Assembly (NCBI RefSeq): GCF_900110105.1
Contig: NZ_FOCL01000008.1
Span: 186,001 to 250,000 of the forward strand
Length of the DNA: 64,000 nucleotides
Source of the DNA: Mucilaginibacter gossypiicola
GTDB taxonomy: Bacteria > Bacteroidota > Bacteroidia > Sphingobacteriales > Sphingobacteriaceae
Direction of reading: 5' to 3'
A program made the translations under genes and the position numbers. Below are positions 42,848 to 51,288 of this stretch, piece after piece. The number at the start of each line of letters is the position of its first letter. Position 1 is the stretch's first letter. The notes below the pieces were generated by a model. That model saw only the letters and a program-made list of their open reading frames with translations, was not told where the DNA came from and made no database searches.

Positions 42848-43774
42848 ATGAAACAAACAATTTTTACGCTCTTAGTACTTATCTCTATAGGCTTTATGTC
42901 ATGCCGGAAAGACAGGAACGATCCGGATATTAAGCAATACGACCAAACTCAGATCCAGAACTATATATCAGCAAACGGCATCACCGGTATGCTGCGTGAT
43001 ACTACTGATGGTGATACAACCGGTATTTACTACAAGATCCTTTCGCAAGGACGTGGTACGCCAATGGATTATTCAGACCAGATCTCATTTGTATTTACTG
43101 TTCGTTCACTTGATGGTAAGTTTATATCGCTTGATTCACTTAACGCAAATCATTTTTTCGGTTATTTAGGGCATGTAAGCAGTTCACTACCTAAAGGGGT
43201 GCAAATAGCTATCCACAACCTGATAAAATATAAAGGTACAGCTGCAAGGGTTATTGTGCCGTCGCATTTAGCTTATGGTGTTAACGGTTACGGGTCAGGA
43301 AGTTCAAGTAATGCCAACACCCATATTGCCGGTAACCAAAGTTTGGATTACTATATCAATGTTGTTTCAAACCAGGAGGTTTATGATGATGCTATCATCA
43401 ATAATTACATTAAAGCAAAAAGCCTTACCGGGTTTACTAAAACGGCCGATGGGGTTTATATAAAGATAGCTACACCCGGCACCGGTTCTGACCAGATCAA
43501 TGCTGACTCTTATATAACATGTACCTATTCGGGCAAATGCTTAAATGATGTGGTGTTTGACAGTACCACTTTGCAGGGGGCAACATCTTCATCTTTTACA
43601 GTTAATGGTTTAGTAACAGGTGTACAGGAAGGTTTAAAAGGACAAACAGCCGGATCTGCCGTATCCATAATAATACCATCCCGGTTTGGCTATGGTACTA
43701 CCGGCAGTGGTACGTCCATATCTGCAAATACAGTGCTTTATTTTGATTTTACAGTAGCCACCGTTAGCAATTAA
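42848..43774 (+). CDS. Double FKBP-domain lipoprotein
   Basis: 308 residues, signal with lipobox FMSC (C19). Two FKBP-like domains in series: residues about 40-175 (VQIAIHNLIKYKGTAARVIVPSHLAYG) and about 180-308 (ITCTYSGKCLNDVVFDSTT ... GVQEGLKGQTAGSAVSIIIPSRFGYG). Domain 1 lacks parts of the usual active-site rim, so it may be structural. Tandem partner of the preceding gene; likely the same operon. Confidence 0.85.
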   Translation: MKQTIFTLLVLISIGFMSCRKDRNDPDIKQYDQTQIQNYISANGITGMLRDTTDGDTTGIYYKILSQGRGTPMDYSDQISFVFTVRSLDGKFISLDSLNANHFFGYLGHVSSSLPKGVQIAIHNLIKYKGTAARVIVPSHLAYGVNGYGSGSSSNANTHIAGNQSLDYYINVVSNQEVYDDAIINNYIKAKSLTGFTKTADGVYIKIATPGTGSDQINADSYITCTYSGKCLNDVVFDSTTLQGATSSSFTVNGLVTGVQEGLKGQTAGSAVSIIIPSRFGYGTTGSGTSISANTVLYFDFTVATVSN

Positions 43775-43781
43775 TACATTA

Positions 43782-45104
43782 TTACTTAGCCAGCGCTTTT
43801 TTAAACGCGGCTAAACACCTGTCGCGCGCGGCAGCATGATCAACAATGGGTTTTGGATATTTGCTGAAGTCGGCATATTCCGGAACCCATTTTTTTATGT
43901 ATTTAAGTTCAGGGTCAAACTTTTTAGTTTGCGCATCGGGGTTAAAAATTCTGAAGTAGGGCGCAGCATCGGTGCCTGAACCGGCCGCCCACTGCCAACC
44001 GCCTACATTGCTTGCCATTTCATAATCCAGCAGTTTGCGGGCAAAATACCGCTCGCCCCAGCGCCAATCGATAAGCAGGTCTTTGCTTAAAAAACTGGCC
44101 ACAATCATGCGCACGCGATTATGCATAAAACCGGTTGTATTTAACTCACGCATTCCGGCATCAACAATCGGGAAACCTGTTTCACCGTTACACCAGGCCT
44201 CAAATTGTTTTTCATCATTTACCCAATGGATACGGTCATACTCCGGCCTGAAAGCATGATCCATAGTATGGGGGAAATGATGGAGTATCATCATATAAAA
44301 TTCGCGCCAGATGAGTTCATTGAGCCATGTTTTATCATGATAGCTGTAGGCAGTGCGCGCCAGTTCGCGTATGCTTACTGTACCAAAGCGTAAATGCATG
44401 CCGATATGCGAGGTACCTTTAATGGCCGGAAAATCCCGCTGCTCTTTATAATCTTTGATCACACTTTCATATCCTTTATCAGGGAGGTGCATATCGCTTT
44501 TTTCGAAGCCCATTTCTTTTAACGGAGGGATGGACAGCGCTTTAGTTTGATGAATGTTTTTAAGGTGTTTTTTTGTTGGATAAGCCTTTAAATAAAATGG
44601 TTTTAAAGTGCTATACCATTTGCGCTGATAAGGGGTGTAAACAGTGTAAGGTTTGCCATCGTCCTTTACTACTTCATCTTTTTCAAAAATTACCTGGTCT
44701 TTATAGGTTTTAAACGGGATGTTGTGTTTTGTAAGTTTGGTGCGCACTTCATCATCTCGTTTAGTTGCGTATGGCTCGTAATCATGGTTGGTGTATACTT
44801 CGGCAACGTTGTACTCTTTGATGAGCTTATCCCAGGCGTGTGTAGCTTTATCATAAAGCACGAACAGGCTGCCGCCATGCTTATGCAATTCATCACTTAG
44901 ACTTTCAATAGTTTGATAGATAAACGTAACACGGGCATCGTCTTTATCTTCCAGTTTGTCAAGGATCTCTTTATCAAAAATGAATATTGGTAAAACAGGG
45001 TTGCCGCTTTTAAGGGCATGATAAAGGCCTGCATTATCATCGAGCCGTAAATCGCGGCGGAACCAGAATATGCTAACCGGAGTTTTATGATCCATAAATT
45101 TCAC
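43782..45104 (-). CDS. phrB: Deoxyribodipyrimidine photolyase (class I CPD photolyase-like)
   Basis: 440 residues: an N-terminal Rossmann-like antenna domain (FWFRRDLRLDDNAGLY) and a C-terminal FAD domain with NELIWREFYMMILHHFP, MRELNTTGFMHNRVRMIVASFLSKDLLIDWRWGERYF and the DYEMASNVGGWQWAAGSGTDAAPYFRIFNP block, the signature of photolyases. Repairs cyclobutane pyrimidine dimers with blue light. Its 5' end overlaps the upstream epimerase gene by 20 bp (11 bp if M4 is the start), so both are translated together. Confidence 0.95.
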   Translation of the reverse strand: MKFMDHKTPVSIFWFRRDLRLDDNAGLYHALKSGNPVLPIFIFDKEILDKLEDKDDARVTFIYQTIESLSDELHKHGGSLFVLYDKATHAWDKLIKEYNVAEVYTNHDYEPYATKRDDEVRTKLTKHNIPFKTYKDQVIFEKDEVVKDDGKPYTVYTPYQRKWYSTLKPFYLKAYPTKKHLKNIHQTKALSIPPLKEMGFEKSDMHLPDKGYESVIKDYKEQRDFPAIKGTSHIGMHLRFGTVSIRELARTAYSYHDKTWLNELIWREFYMMILHHFPHTMDHAFRPEYDRIHWVNDEKQFEAWCNGETGFPIVDAGMRELNTTGFMHNRVRMIVASFLSKDLLIDWRWGERYFARKLLDYEMASNVGGWQWAAGSGTDAAPYFRIFNPDAQTKKFDPELKYIKKWVPEYADFSKYPKPIVDHAAARDRCLAAFKKALAK

Positions 45105-45990
45105 TTAGCGCTGCATCTAAATCAGCAAATTTAAACTTGAAACCGGCATCCTCAATTTTTTGTGCCGATACTTTGGTACTGCCCAATACAATGCTGCTCA
45201 TCTCGCCCAATAAAAGTTTGAGAACAAAGCCAGGCACATTAGGGGCCCATAAAGGTTTGTGTAAGTGTTTAGCTACCGCTTGAGTGAGTTGCTTATTGGT
45301 AACCGGGCAAGGGGCAACCATATTGTAAACGCCGCTGAGCGCCGTGTTTTCGATGCCCAACAGGTACATATCTACCACATCCTGCCAGTGGATCCAGGGT
45401 ACCCATTGTTTGCCGCTACCGATGGGGGAGCCCACATATAGTTTTATAGGTTTTGCAAGCGTTGGTAATGCTCCTCCATCCTTATCAAGCACTACCCCGG
45501 TACGGAACTTTAACACCCGGGCACCAAATTCTTCTCCCTCATCAACGGCAGCTTCCCATAGCACACAGCATTGCGATATAAAATCATTGGTAGGAACACT
45601 TGTCTCATGCATCAGTTCATCGCCACGGTTGCTATAATACCCGATACCGGATGCCGAGATCACTGAGGTAACCTGATGTTGTTTACGTTTCATCAAATCG
45701 TACAACAATTCAATTGATTTTACGCGGCTATCTACCAGGTCTTTCTTTCGGGCGTTTGTCCACCGTTTTTCAGCAATGCCCGAGCCGGCCAGGTGCACTA
45801 CGGTATCAACCCCATCAATGCAACGCTCATCAATGGTGCCTTTGCTGATATCCCATACAAATGTATTTACCTGCGGATCGTCACCGGTTTTGCGGCTTAA
45901 ATGGCTCACGGTATAGCCCTTAGTCAATAATGCTTTGGTTAGATGGCGGCCCAATAATCCCGATCCTCCGGTTAGTAGTATACTTTTCAT
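45085..45990 (-). CDS. TIGR01777-family NAD-dependent epimerase/oxidoreductase
   Basis: 301 residues: Rossmann motif GGSGLLGRHL near the N-terminus, the ISASGIGYY active-site region with YxxxD-like spacing, WVPWIHWQDVVDMYLLGIEN, and the C-terminal DUF1731-type tail (KLLLGEMSSIVLGSTKVSAQKIEDAGFKF). Extended SDR fold, cofactor NAD(P). Overlaps the photolyase gene by 20 bp; such pairs recur in photolyase clusters. The start codon falls in a TCATT repeat (45989 onward). Confidence 0.92.
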   Translation of the reverse strand: MKSILLTGGSGLLGRHLTKALLTKGYTVSHLSRKTGDDPQVNTFVWDISKGTIDERCIDGVDTVVHLAGSGIAEKRWTNARKKDLVDSRVKSIELLYDLMKRKQHQVTSVISASGIGYYSNRGDELMHETSVPTNDFISQCCVLWEAAVDEGEEFGARVLKFRTGVVLDKDGGALPTLAKPIKLYVGSPIGSGKQWVPWIHWQDVVDMYLLGIENTALSGVYNMVAPCPVTNKQLTQAVAKHLHKPLWAPNVPGFVLKLLLGEMSSIVLGSTKVSAQKIEDAGFKFKFADLDAALSEIYGS

Positions 45991-46215
45991 TTACTTCGTG
46001 TCATTATGCTTCGCGGTCATTGTTGCTACGCGTCATTAGGTCATTTACTTCGTGTCATTATGCTACGTGTCATTAGGTCATTATGCTACGTGTCATTAGG
46101 TCATTTTGCTTTGCATCATTGAGGCATTTATCTTGCGTTATTTTTGCTTTGACAATGACTTAATGATCAATGACTGCGAAGCATAATGACGTGCAGCCGA
46201 AATGACTCAATGACC
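45989..46215. repeat. Inverted arms of GTCATT-type degenerate repeats (second, long locus)
   Basis: Left arm about 45989-46150: units like ACTTCGTGTCATT, GCTACGCGTCATT, with two perfect tandem 23-bp units at 46060-46082 and 46083-46105. Right arm 46151-46215 is inverted (AATGAC units) and matches the segment 45998-46022 best (CATTATGCTTCG with CGAAGCATAATG). The right arm supplies the last codons and stop of the gene at 46207. Confidence 0.8.
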
Positions 46216-47655
46216 TTTTTCAGTGTAATTAACAATTTCCCTTGCCATACCGTTAAATATGAACAGGTGAAACGGCCACATGGCGTACCAATATAACCGG
46301 CCCCAAAGGCCGTTGGGCCTAAAGGTAGCTACCTGGCTTAAACTTTGTTTACCGTGGCGTTCAATTATTTTAAATTCGAGCCATGCTTCGCCGGGTAGTT
46401 TCATTTCGGCGTATAAAAGCAGACGCTTATTTTCGCGGTCAGCCAGTAAAACCCTCCAAAAATCAATTACATCCCCCGGACTAATATTGATATTACTTGT
46501 ACGCCCCCTGCGCGAGCCAACGCCTCCGAAAACCTTGTCCAGGAAACCGCGGATGTTCCAGATCCAGTCCCAATAATACCAGCCGCGGTTGCCGCCTATA
46601 GCAAGTACGTTGCTAAAAACTTCGTTGGCCGGCCGCTCAAATGGCATTTTTACTTTGTATTCCTGCGTGCCGTTTTGTGGTACCTTGATCTGGTCCATAA
46701 AACCGGGATTAAGGTAGCCCTGGTTAAAAGCGTCCTTCCAGCTTGATACGATAGAGTTTTGCTCTATTTTAACAAAAGCAAGTTCAAGGCATTCTTTATA
46801 ACTGAGGCATTTACGTGGCACAACGTCATCAATATCGTGATCATGCATAACGGTTTCGTTCTTCATGCTGTTCACCAGGCTTTGGGCAAGTGTAAAGCTT
46901 GTTGAGGTAACAAAATACAGCCAGTATGACGATATTTTAGGCGAAAGGAAGGGTATGGTAACGATATACCTTTTTAGCTTACGAACCTCGGCATAAGTAA
47001 GCATCATTTGCCTGAACGAAAGAATATCGGGACCACCTATATCAAACGTGCGGTTGTACGACTTTTCGTTTAGCATTACGCCCTCCAGGTAACCCAGCAC
47101 ATCGCGGATGCCAATGGGCTGGCATTTGGTGTTTACCCAGCGGGGAACGGTCATAACAGGAAGTTTTTCGGTAAGGTCGCGAATGATCTCGAACGAGGCA
47201 CTGCCCGAGCCAATGATAATAGCTGCCCGCAAAACGGTTAACGCAGCGTTGCCTTCTTTCAACACATCCTCAACATGCCGCCTTGATTCGAGGTGGCGGG
47301 AGAGGTTATTATCATTGGTGATCCCACTTAAAAATATGGTTTGTTTGCAGTTGGTTTTATCAAGTGCCTGCACAAAATTATGGGCCGAAAGCGCTTCGAG
47401 CGCGGCAAAATCCTGCGTTTGCGCCATGGAATGTACCAGGTAATAGGCCGCGTCAACATCTTCAGGAAAGGATTCGATATTTGACCCTTTGAGCAGGTCA
47501 CCCGTTATTAAGGTAACCTGCCTGCTAAAATCGCTGTGCTCATGAAACCGGCGTTTATCCCGCACAAGGCAAACCACATCATGGCCTTTCTCCAGTAAAA
47601 CCGGGATAAGCCGCGTACCTATGTAGCCGTTAGCACCAGCAAGCAAAACCTTCAT
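46207..47655 (-). CDS. SDR-type NAD(P)-binding protein with DUF2867 domain
   Basis: 482 residues: N-terminal Rossmann domain with GANGYIGTRL and YYLVHSMAQTQDFAALE (NmrA/SDR atypical class, about 1-290), then a DUF2867 domain (about 300-480) with WYYWDWIWNIRGFLDKVFGG and GDVIDFWRVL. A two-domain protein of unknown substrate, often found near photolyases and carotenoid/light-related genes. Same strand as the epimerase but separated by a 216-bp repeat, so probably its own transcript. Last codons (GH stop) are encoded by the repeat arm. Confidence 0.88.
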   Translation of the reverse strand: MKVLLAGANGYIGTRLIPVLLEKGHDVVCLVRDKRRFHEHSDFSRQVTLITGDLLKGSNIESFPEDVDAAYYLVHSMAQTQDFAALEALSAHNFVQALDKTNCKQTIFLSGITNDNNLSRHLESRRHVEDVLKEGNAALTVLRAAIIIGSGSASFEIIRDLTEKLPVMTVPRWVNTKCQPIGIRDVLGYLEGVMLNEKSYNRTFDIGGPDILSFRQMMLTYAEVRKLKRYIVTIPFLSPKISSYWLYFVTSTSFTLAQSLVNSMKNETVMHDHDIDDVVPRKCLSYKECLELAFVKIEQNSIVSSWKDAFNQGYLNPGFMDQIKVPQNGTQEYKVKMPFERPANEVFSNVLAIGGNRGWYYWDWIWNIRGFLDKVFGGVGSRRGRTSNINISPGDVIDFWRVLLADRENKRLLLYAEMKLPGEAWLEFKIIERHGKQSLSQVATFRPNGLWGRLYWYAMWPFHLFIFNGMAREIVNYTEKGH

Positions 47656-47687
47656 GCTTAGTGAAACAACAAAAAACGTAGCCTGTT

Positions 47688-49817
47688 TTACAATCCTAAT
47701 TTAAATCCGAGGCCGTAAAACCTGCGGTTGTCGGTAATGTTAGATGTTTTGTTTTGCCATATATTCTGGCCGTTGGCAAATACCTCAAGGTTTTTAAACT
47801 GTTTGGTTTTCAGGCTATAACCAAAGTAAATATTCTGTAACGAAAACGATTGTTTGTTTGAGCCCGGTACATTTGAGTTAGCCTCGTAAGGATTGGCATA
47901 GTTGCCTTCACCTGTCTTGTATAATATATCGAGGCCTGCAAAAATATGGTCAATCTCAAGACGGTTAACCCAGCCTCCTGTCCATATTTTATCGCCCAGT
48001 GCAATGTCCCCGATACCCGGGCTTATGCGTTGTTTAATATTGGAGGCGTTAAGTCCTGTAATGAAGCGGGTTGATGCTTTGTTAATAATATTGAAGTTTA
48101 CACCAATGCGATTGCGTGTATATTTTGAATCAGCATACCCTAAAATAGTTATGCTACCATTAGGGCTATAAGGTACATCATATAGTACAGGAACCGCAAG
48201 GCCTCCGCGTTCAAAATTGTAGTTAACGGATACCAGGGCCGAAAGGTTAATGTCAGCACCTGCTGCATAAACATTGAAAGCCTTTAGCATATTGTAATAT
48301 ACCGAAGGATAATAATAGTTGGTAAGGTAGGAATACTCGGTGTTAAACGGGCTGTTAAATGCATTACCAAAGGTTAAGCCATTAAGGTGTTCGCCGTTGC
48401 TCTGCAAAAGCTGGTTTTGTTTCGAATAAGAACCATACAGTTTTATACCAACAGCACTGATACCGGTAAGTGAAGAAACATTTACAGATGCTGATGCATA
48501 AGGGAAAATCCGTTTAAAGTCGGCATCGTTTGCTACAGACAGGGCTTTTTTTGAATCTAATACCGTTACAAAGCCACCTTGAACATTAATGCTGTTTTTG
48601 AACGCCAGACTTAGTGATGGCGTCAATAAATAGTCTTTACGTTTATAATAGTTGCGATTGGTAGTAGTAGTGCTATTGGCAAACTGGTTAATATTTAGCG
48701 GATCTGTGCCGTTATAGATGGTTGATGTGGTAATGCTGGCAATTGAATCGCGTGTATGACGGTAGGTGAAATCAACAGCCGGTTCAATGCTGAAATTGCC
48801 GATAGTTTTCTGGTAGCTTAAGTTATCCCGAAGCAATAAAACATTTTTGTGGTCAACATTTTTAGAAATGCTATTGGTCCGTTGAAAATTGCCAGGGCCA
48901 ACAGTTGCACCCGCAGCTTCGAAATTATTATCCTCATTGTAGTTATAATGACTATACGAAGCTGATAAGCTGTTTTTAAGGCCTTTTATCAGTTGTGAGT
49001 TTAACCTGAGGCCGCCATTAAAGAGATTTTGTTTGGTGTGTTCAGCTGTACTTGTCTGGATTTGGTAGTTAGGGTCACTGGTACCATACAGGTTGGCGTT
49101 ATCATAATTAAAGCGTGTAACCTGTGGTACGTATGTTGCTGTAGCACTGAGCGTATTGTTTGAGCCCAGCTTAATATCGGCGTAGCCATTAAACTTAAAA
49201 CGGTCGAAATTTAATGGTGTTTTAATGTTGATTTGCTGATTTGTTAAAGTTGGCGAAACATCCCTTAAATACGTAGCGGAGATCCCCGCATTAACGACAT
49301 CTGTATTTTTATAGCCCGATAAGTAATACTGATGATAAACATTGGTGGGGCTTTTAAGTTCATTGATGCTTGAAGTGTTCCTTGCGCTAACCAGGTTGGT
49401 TTGCCCGGCCGCTTCAATACCCGATTTGCCTGGTCTGTTACGTTTGGTTTTTATCAGTATCATTTGCTGCTGTGGCGAGGCACCGCTTACCTGTGCAGCT
49501 GCATTTTGTACCAATGTTACCTCTTCAATATCATGAATGTTGTAAGCGTTTACATCATTGATGATATTGCCATCAACCACATATACCACATAATTGCTAT
49601 TGGTATAAATGCCGTAAAACCATACATTAAGCGCATCGCTTATGTTTGCAAAAGGCTGGCGTTGCAAGTCGGCGCCTTTTATGGTGATGCTTTGTGTGAG
49701 ATTTTTATTTACGCGCAGTCGTCCCAGGTCGTAATGGGAAGTGTCGGTTTGTGAATAAGATTTTGAAAATGAAAGGCATATAGCCAGTGTAATAAGGCAG
49801 GTGATCCGTGAATACAT
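47688..49817 (-). CDS. TonB-dependent receptor-like outer-membrane protein
   Basis: 709 residues with signal peptide (cleavage near SYSQ). Plug-like segment (about 45-130; ISDALNVWFYGIYTNSNYVVYVVDGNIIND and IHDIEEVTLVQNAAAQ) followed by a beta-barrel rich in aromatic-ended strands and ending GLGFKLGL. It lacks the N-terminal carboxypeptidase-regulatory-like domain of SusC proteins, and no SusD gene is adjacent, so it is not a polysaccharide utilisation pair. The substrate is unknown. A terminator lies just upstream (49831-49875) for the previous gene. Confidence 0.82.
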   Translation of the reverse strand: MYSRITCLITLAICLSFSKSYSQTDTSHYDLGRLRVNKNLTQSITIKGADLQRQPFANISDALNVWFYGIYTNSNYVVYVVDGNIINDVNAYNIHDIEEVTLVQNAAAQVSGASPQQQMILIKTKRNRPGKSGIEAAGQTNLVSARNTSSINELKSPTNVYHQYYLSGYKNTDVVNAGISATYLRDVSPTLTNQQINIKTPLNFDRFKFNGYADIKLGSNNTLSATATYVPQVTRFNYDNANLYGTSDPNYQIQTSTAEHTKQNLFNGGLRLNSQLIKGLKNSLSASYSHYNYNEDNNFEAAGATVGPGNFQRTNSISKNVDHKNVLLLRDNLSYQKTIGNFSIEPAVDFTYRHTRDSIASITTSTIYNGTDPLNINQFANSTTTTNRNYYKRKDYLLTPSLSLAFKNSINVQGGFVTVLDSKKALSVANDADFKRIFPYASASVNVSSLTGISAVGIKLYGSYSKQNQLLQSNGEHLNGLTFGNAFNSPFNTEYSYLTNYYYPSVYYNMLKAFNVYAAGADINLSALVSVNYNFERGGLAVPVLYDVPYSPNGSITILGYADSKYTRNRIGVNFNIINKASTRFITGLNASNIKQRISPGIGDIALGDKIWTGGWVNRLEIDHIFAGLDILYKTGEGNYANPYEANSNVPGSNKQSFSLQNIYFGYSLKTKQFKNLEVFANGQNIWQNKTSNITDNRRFYGLGFKLGL

Positions 49818-49830
49818 GAATAGGTTTAAA

Positions 49831-49875
49831 AAAATAAATAAGGCTAAATATATGTCATTTAACCTTATTTATTTT
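49831..49875 (-). terminator. Terminator of the Dabb gene cluster
   Basis: Perfect 13-bp stem AAAATAAATAAGG (49831-49843) / CCTTATTTATTTT (49863-49875), 19-nt loop, T-run on the minus strand. AT-rich, so moderate strength. Confidence 0.6.
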
Positions 49876-49884
49876 AATCAAAAC

Positions 49885-50199
49885 TTAAATATTTACGCTG
49901 TCTGATACAACCACTTTGCTGCACAGCGGTTTAGCATATTCTTCCGCAAATATCACGTGGGTAGGATCAATCTGGTAAGCTTCCTGTGCTTCGGGGGTAT
50001 CAAATAATATCAATAGCGATACATCGTATGAGCGATCGATCACATCGCGGTTAGTATCGGCAGGTACACCGATATGTATATCGCGGATGTGTGGAATAGG
50101 AAGGAGGATGTTAAGCCCTTCAATCAGTTTATCTTTATCGGCTTTGTTTTTAAGCCAGAAGTGTACGTGGTGGACGAATGTGTTTTGGAGTATTGGCAT
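49885..50199 (-). CDS. Dabb (stress-responsive A/B barrel) family protein
   Basis: 104 residues of the Dabb dimeric alpha/beta-barrel family: QNTFVHHVHFWLKNKADKDKL opening with two histidines, GVPADTNRDVIDRSYDVSLLILFDTPEAQEAY, and HVIFAEEY near the end. Cytosolic, function unclear (small-molecule binding or cyclase-like). 15 bp from the next upstream gene and likely co-transcribed with 50215-51219. Confidence 0.88.
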   Translation of the reverse strand: MPILQNTFVHHVHFWLKNKADKDKLIEGLNILLPIPHIRDIHIGVPADTNRDVIDRSYDVSLLILFDTPEAQEAYQIDPTHVIFAEEYAKPLCSKVVVSDSVNI

Positions 50200-50214
50200 A
50201 AAGGTTTATTGTTA

Positions 50215-50637
50215 TTAAGTTTTACGTTTAAAAAGTCTTGAGAACCAGTTTGAATTTGAAGGTTTATTTAAAACTATATTTAAATAGGCTTGAAAATTTT
50301 CATACCCGTTTTTAAAGGGGGCTGCAAGATTAATCATATCACCAAGCCCGGTATCAAATATTTGCCAGTTATTTTTTAGTGCGAGATCTATCAGCGGATA
50401 AATAGCGGCTTCTCCATATAAACTGAGCATGACGTTACTTGAAGGTTGGCCATCATCAAAATAATCTATTGTAAAGTCATTTCCTTTTATTTCACGATGA
50501 TCACCATCTTTAATGATAGTTTTAAAATAGGTTTCAAAGGCATCGGTAAATGATGTAGGAATTAACTGATTTTCATTCACCTCAGCGGGATCTGTAATTT
50601 TTTGATTTGAATTAAATAGTACTATGTCCCAACTCAT
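50215..50637 (-). CDS. Unknown cytosolic protein
   Basis: 140 residues, no signal or membrane span, opening MSWDIVLFNSNQKITDPAEV. Not recognised. Acidic first half, basic last ten residues (RLFKRKT). Spaced 12 bp from the lipoprotein gene upstream and 15 bp from the Dabb gene downstream, so the three form an operon. Confidence 0.65.
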   Translation of the reverse strand: MSWDIVLFNSNQKITDPAEVNENQLIPTSFTDAFETYFKTIIKDGDHREIKGNDFTIDYFDDGQPSSNVMLSLYGEAAIYPLIDLALKNNWQIFDTGLGDMINLAAPFKNGYENFQAYLNIVLNKPSNSNWFSRLFKRKT

Positions 50638-50649
50638 GATAACGACTAT

Positions 50650-51219
50650 TTAATGGATACAACCAATATAAATTTTAGATTTTATGGATAAGGCACTAAT
50701 GGGTTGAAGCGCCTTTAACGCGCTGTCGGCACTTGACTTATTTTCATAGATGCCGGTTACAAGCGCTATCATCTTTTTGTCTGAATCGTTTTTATATGAC
50801 TGCAAATATTCAAGACTTAATGTTTTTGAGGGATATCTCCGCATAACATATTGCCCGGCAAGTATATCGTCATCATAATTGTCCGGAAGTTTAATCAGAT
50901 CCTTTTGTTTGTCGTAATACTGATCCATTGTGTCAATACCAACGCCGGTAGCATGGTTCAGTTCAAACATTTTATCTCTTAATGAATAATAATTAAGGCC
51001 AGTGTCAGCAATCACAACATAGTAATCGGCATAGGCATCGCGTTGCTCATCAATCTCCGATGTATCTGCATTTGTTTGGATGGCCCTGTTAGACATGTTA
51101 TAGGATGCCGGTAAAACTTTAAGTTTTTTGATCTTAGAAGAATCGATACCTGGTTTTGTATGCTTTGACTTGCACGCAACTAATAAACACGCTATTAAAA
51201 GCAGGTATTGCACTTTCAT
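50650..51219 (-). CDS. Lipoprotein of unknown function (SPOR-like tail)
   Basis: 189 residues with lipobox LLVAC (C16). The C-terminal 45 residues (KMIALVTGIYENKSSADSALKALQ) look like a SPOR-type strand-helix unit by pattern (residue similarity is weak). First gene of the 51219-to-49885 operon, with a -7 box (TATATTTG) 19 nt before the start. Confidence 0.65.
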   Translation of the reverse strand: MKVQYLLLIACLLVACKSKHTKPGIDSSKIKKLKVLPASYNMSNRAIQTNADTSEIDEQRDAYADYYVVIADTGLNYYSLRDKMFELNHATGVGIDTMDQYYDKQKDLIKLPDNYDDDILAGQYVMRRYPSKTLSLEYLQSYKNDSDKKMIALVTGIYENKSSADSALKALQPISALSIKSKIYIGCIH

Positions 51220-51238
51220 AAATGGTGATAGGTTTATC

Positions 51239-51246
51239 CAAATATA
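51239..51246 (-). promoter_or_regulatory. -7 box TATATTTG for the 51219-to-49885 operon
   Basis: Full TAnnTTTG match on the minus strand, 19 nt before the ATG at 51219; no -33 TTTG at ideal spacing. Confidence 0.45.
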
Positions 51247-51288
51247 GCTTAATTATTTAATCGCTGCCCACTGCAAACTCAAAACTGC

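Noticed and set aside
46060..46105. Two perfect tandem 23-bp units, considered as a CRISPR fragment
   Set aside because: No spacers, no further regularly spaced repeats, no cas genes; part of a slippage-type GTCATT array.
47688..49817. SusC-type polysaccharide utilisation locus
   Set aside because: No SusD gene, no N-terminal regulatory domain and no glycoside hydrolase next to the receptor.
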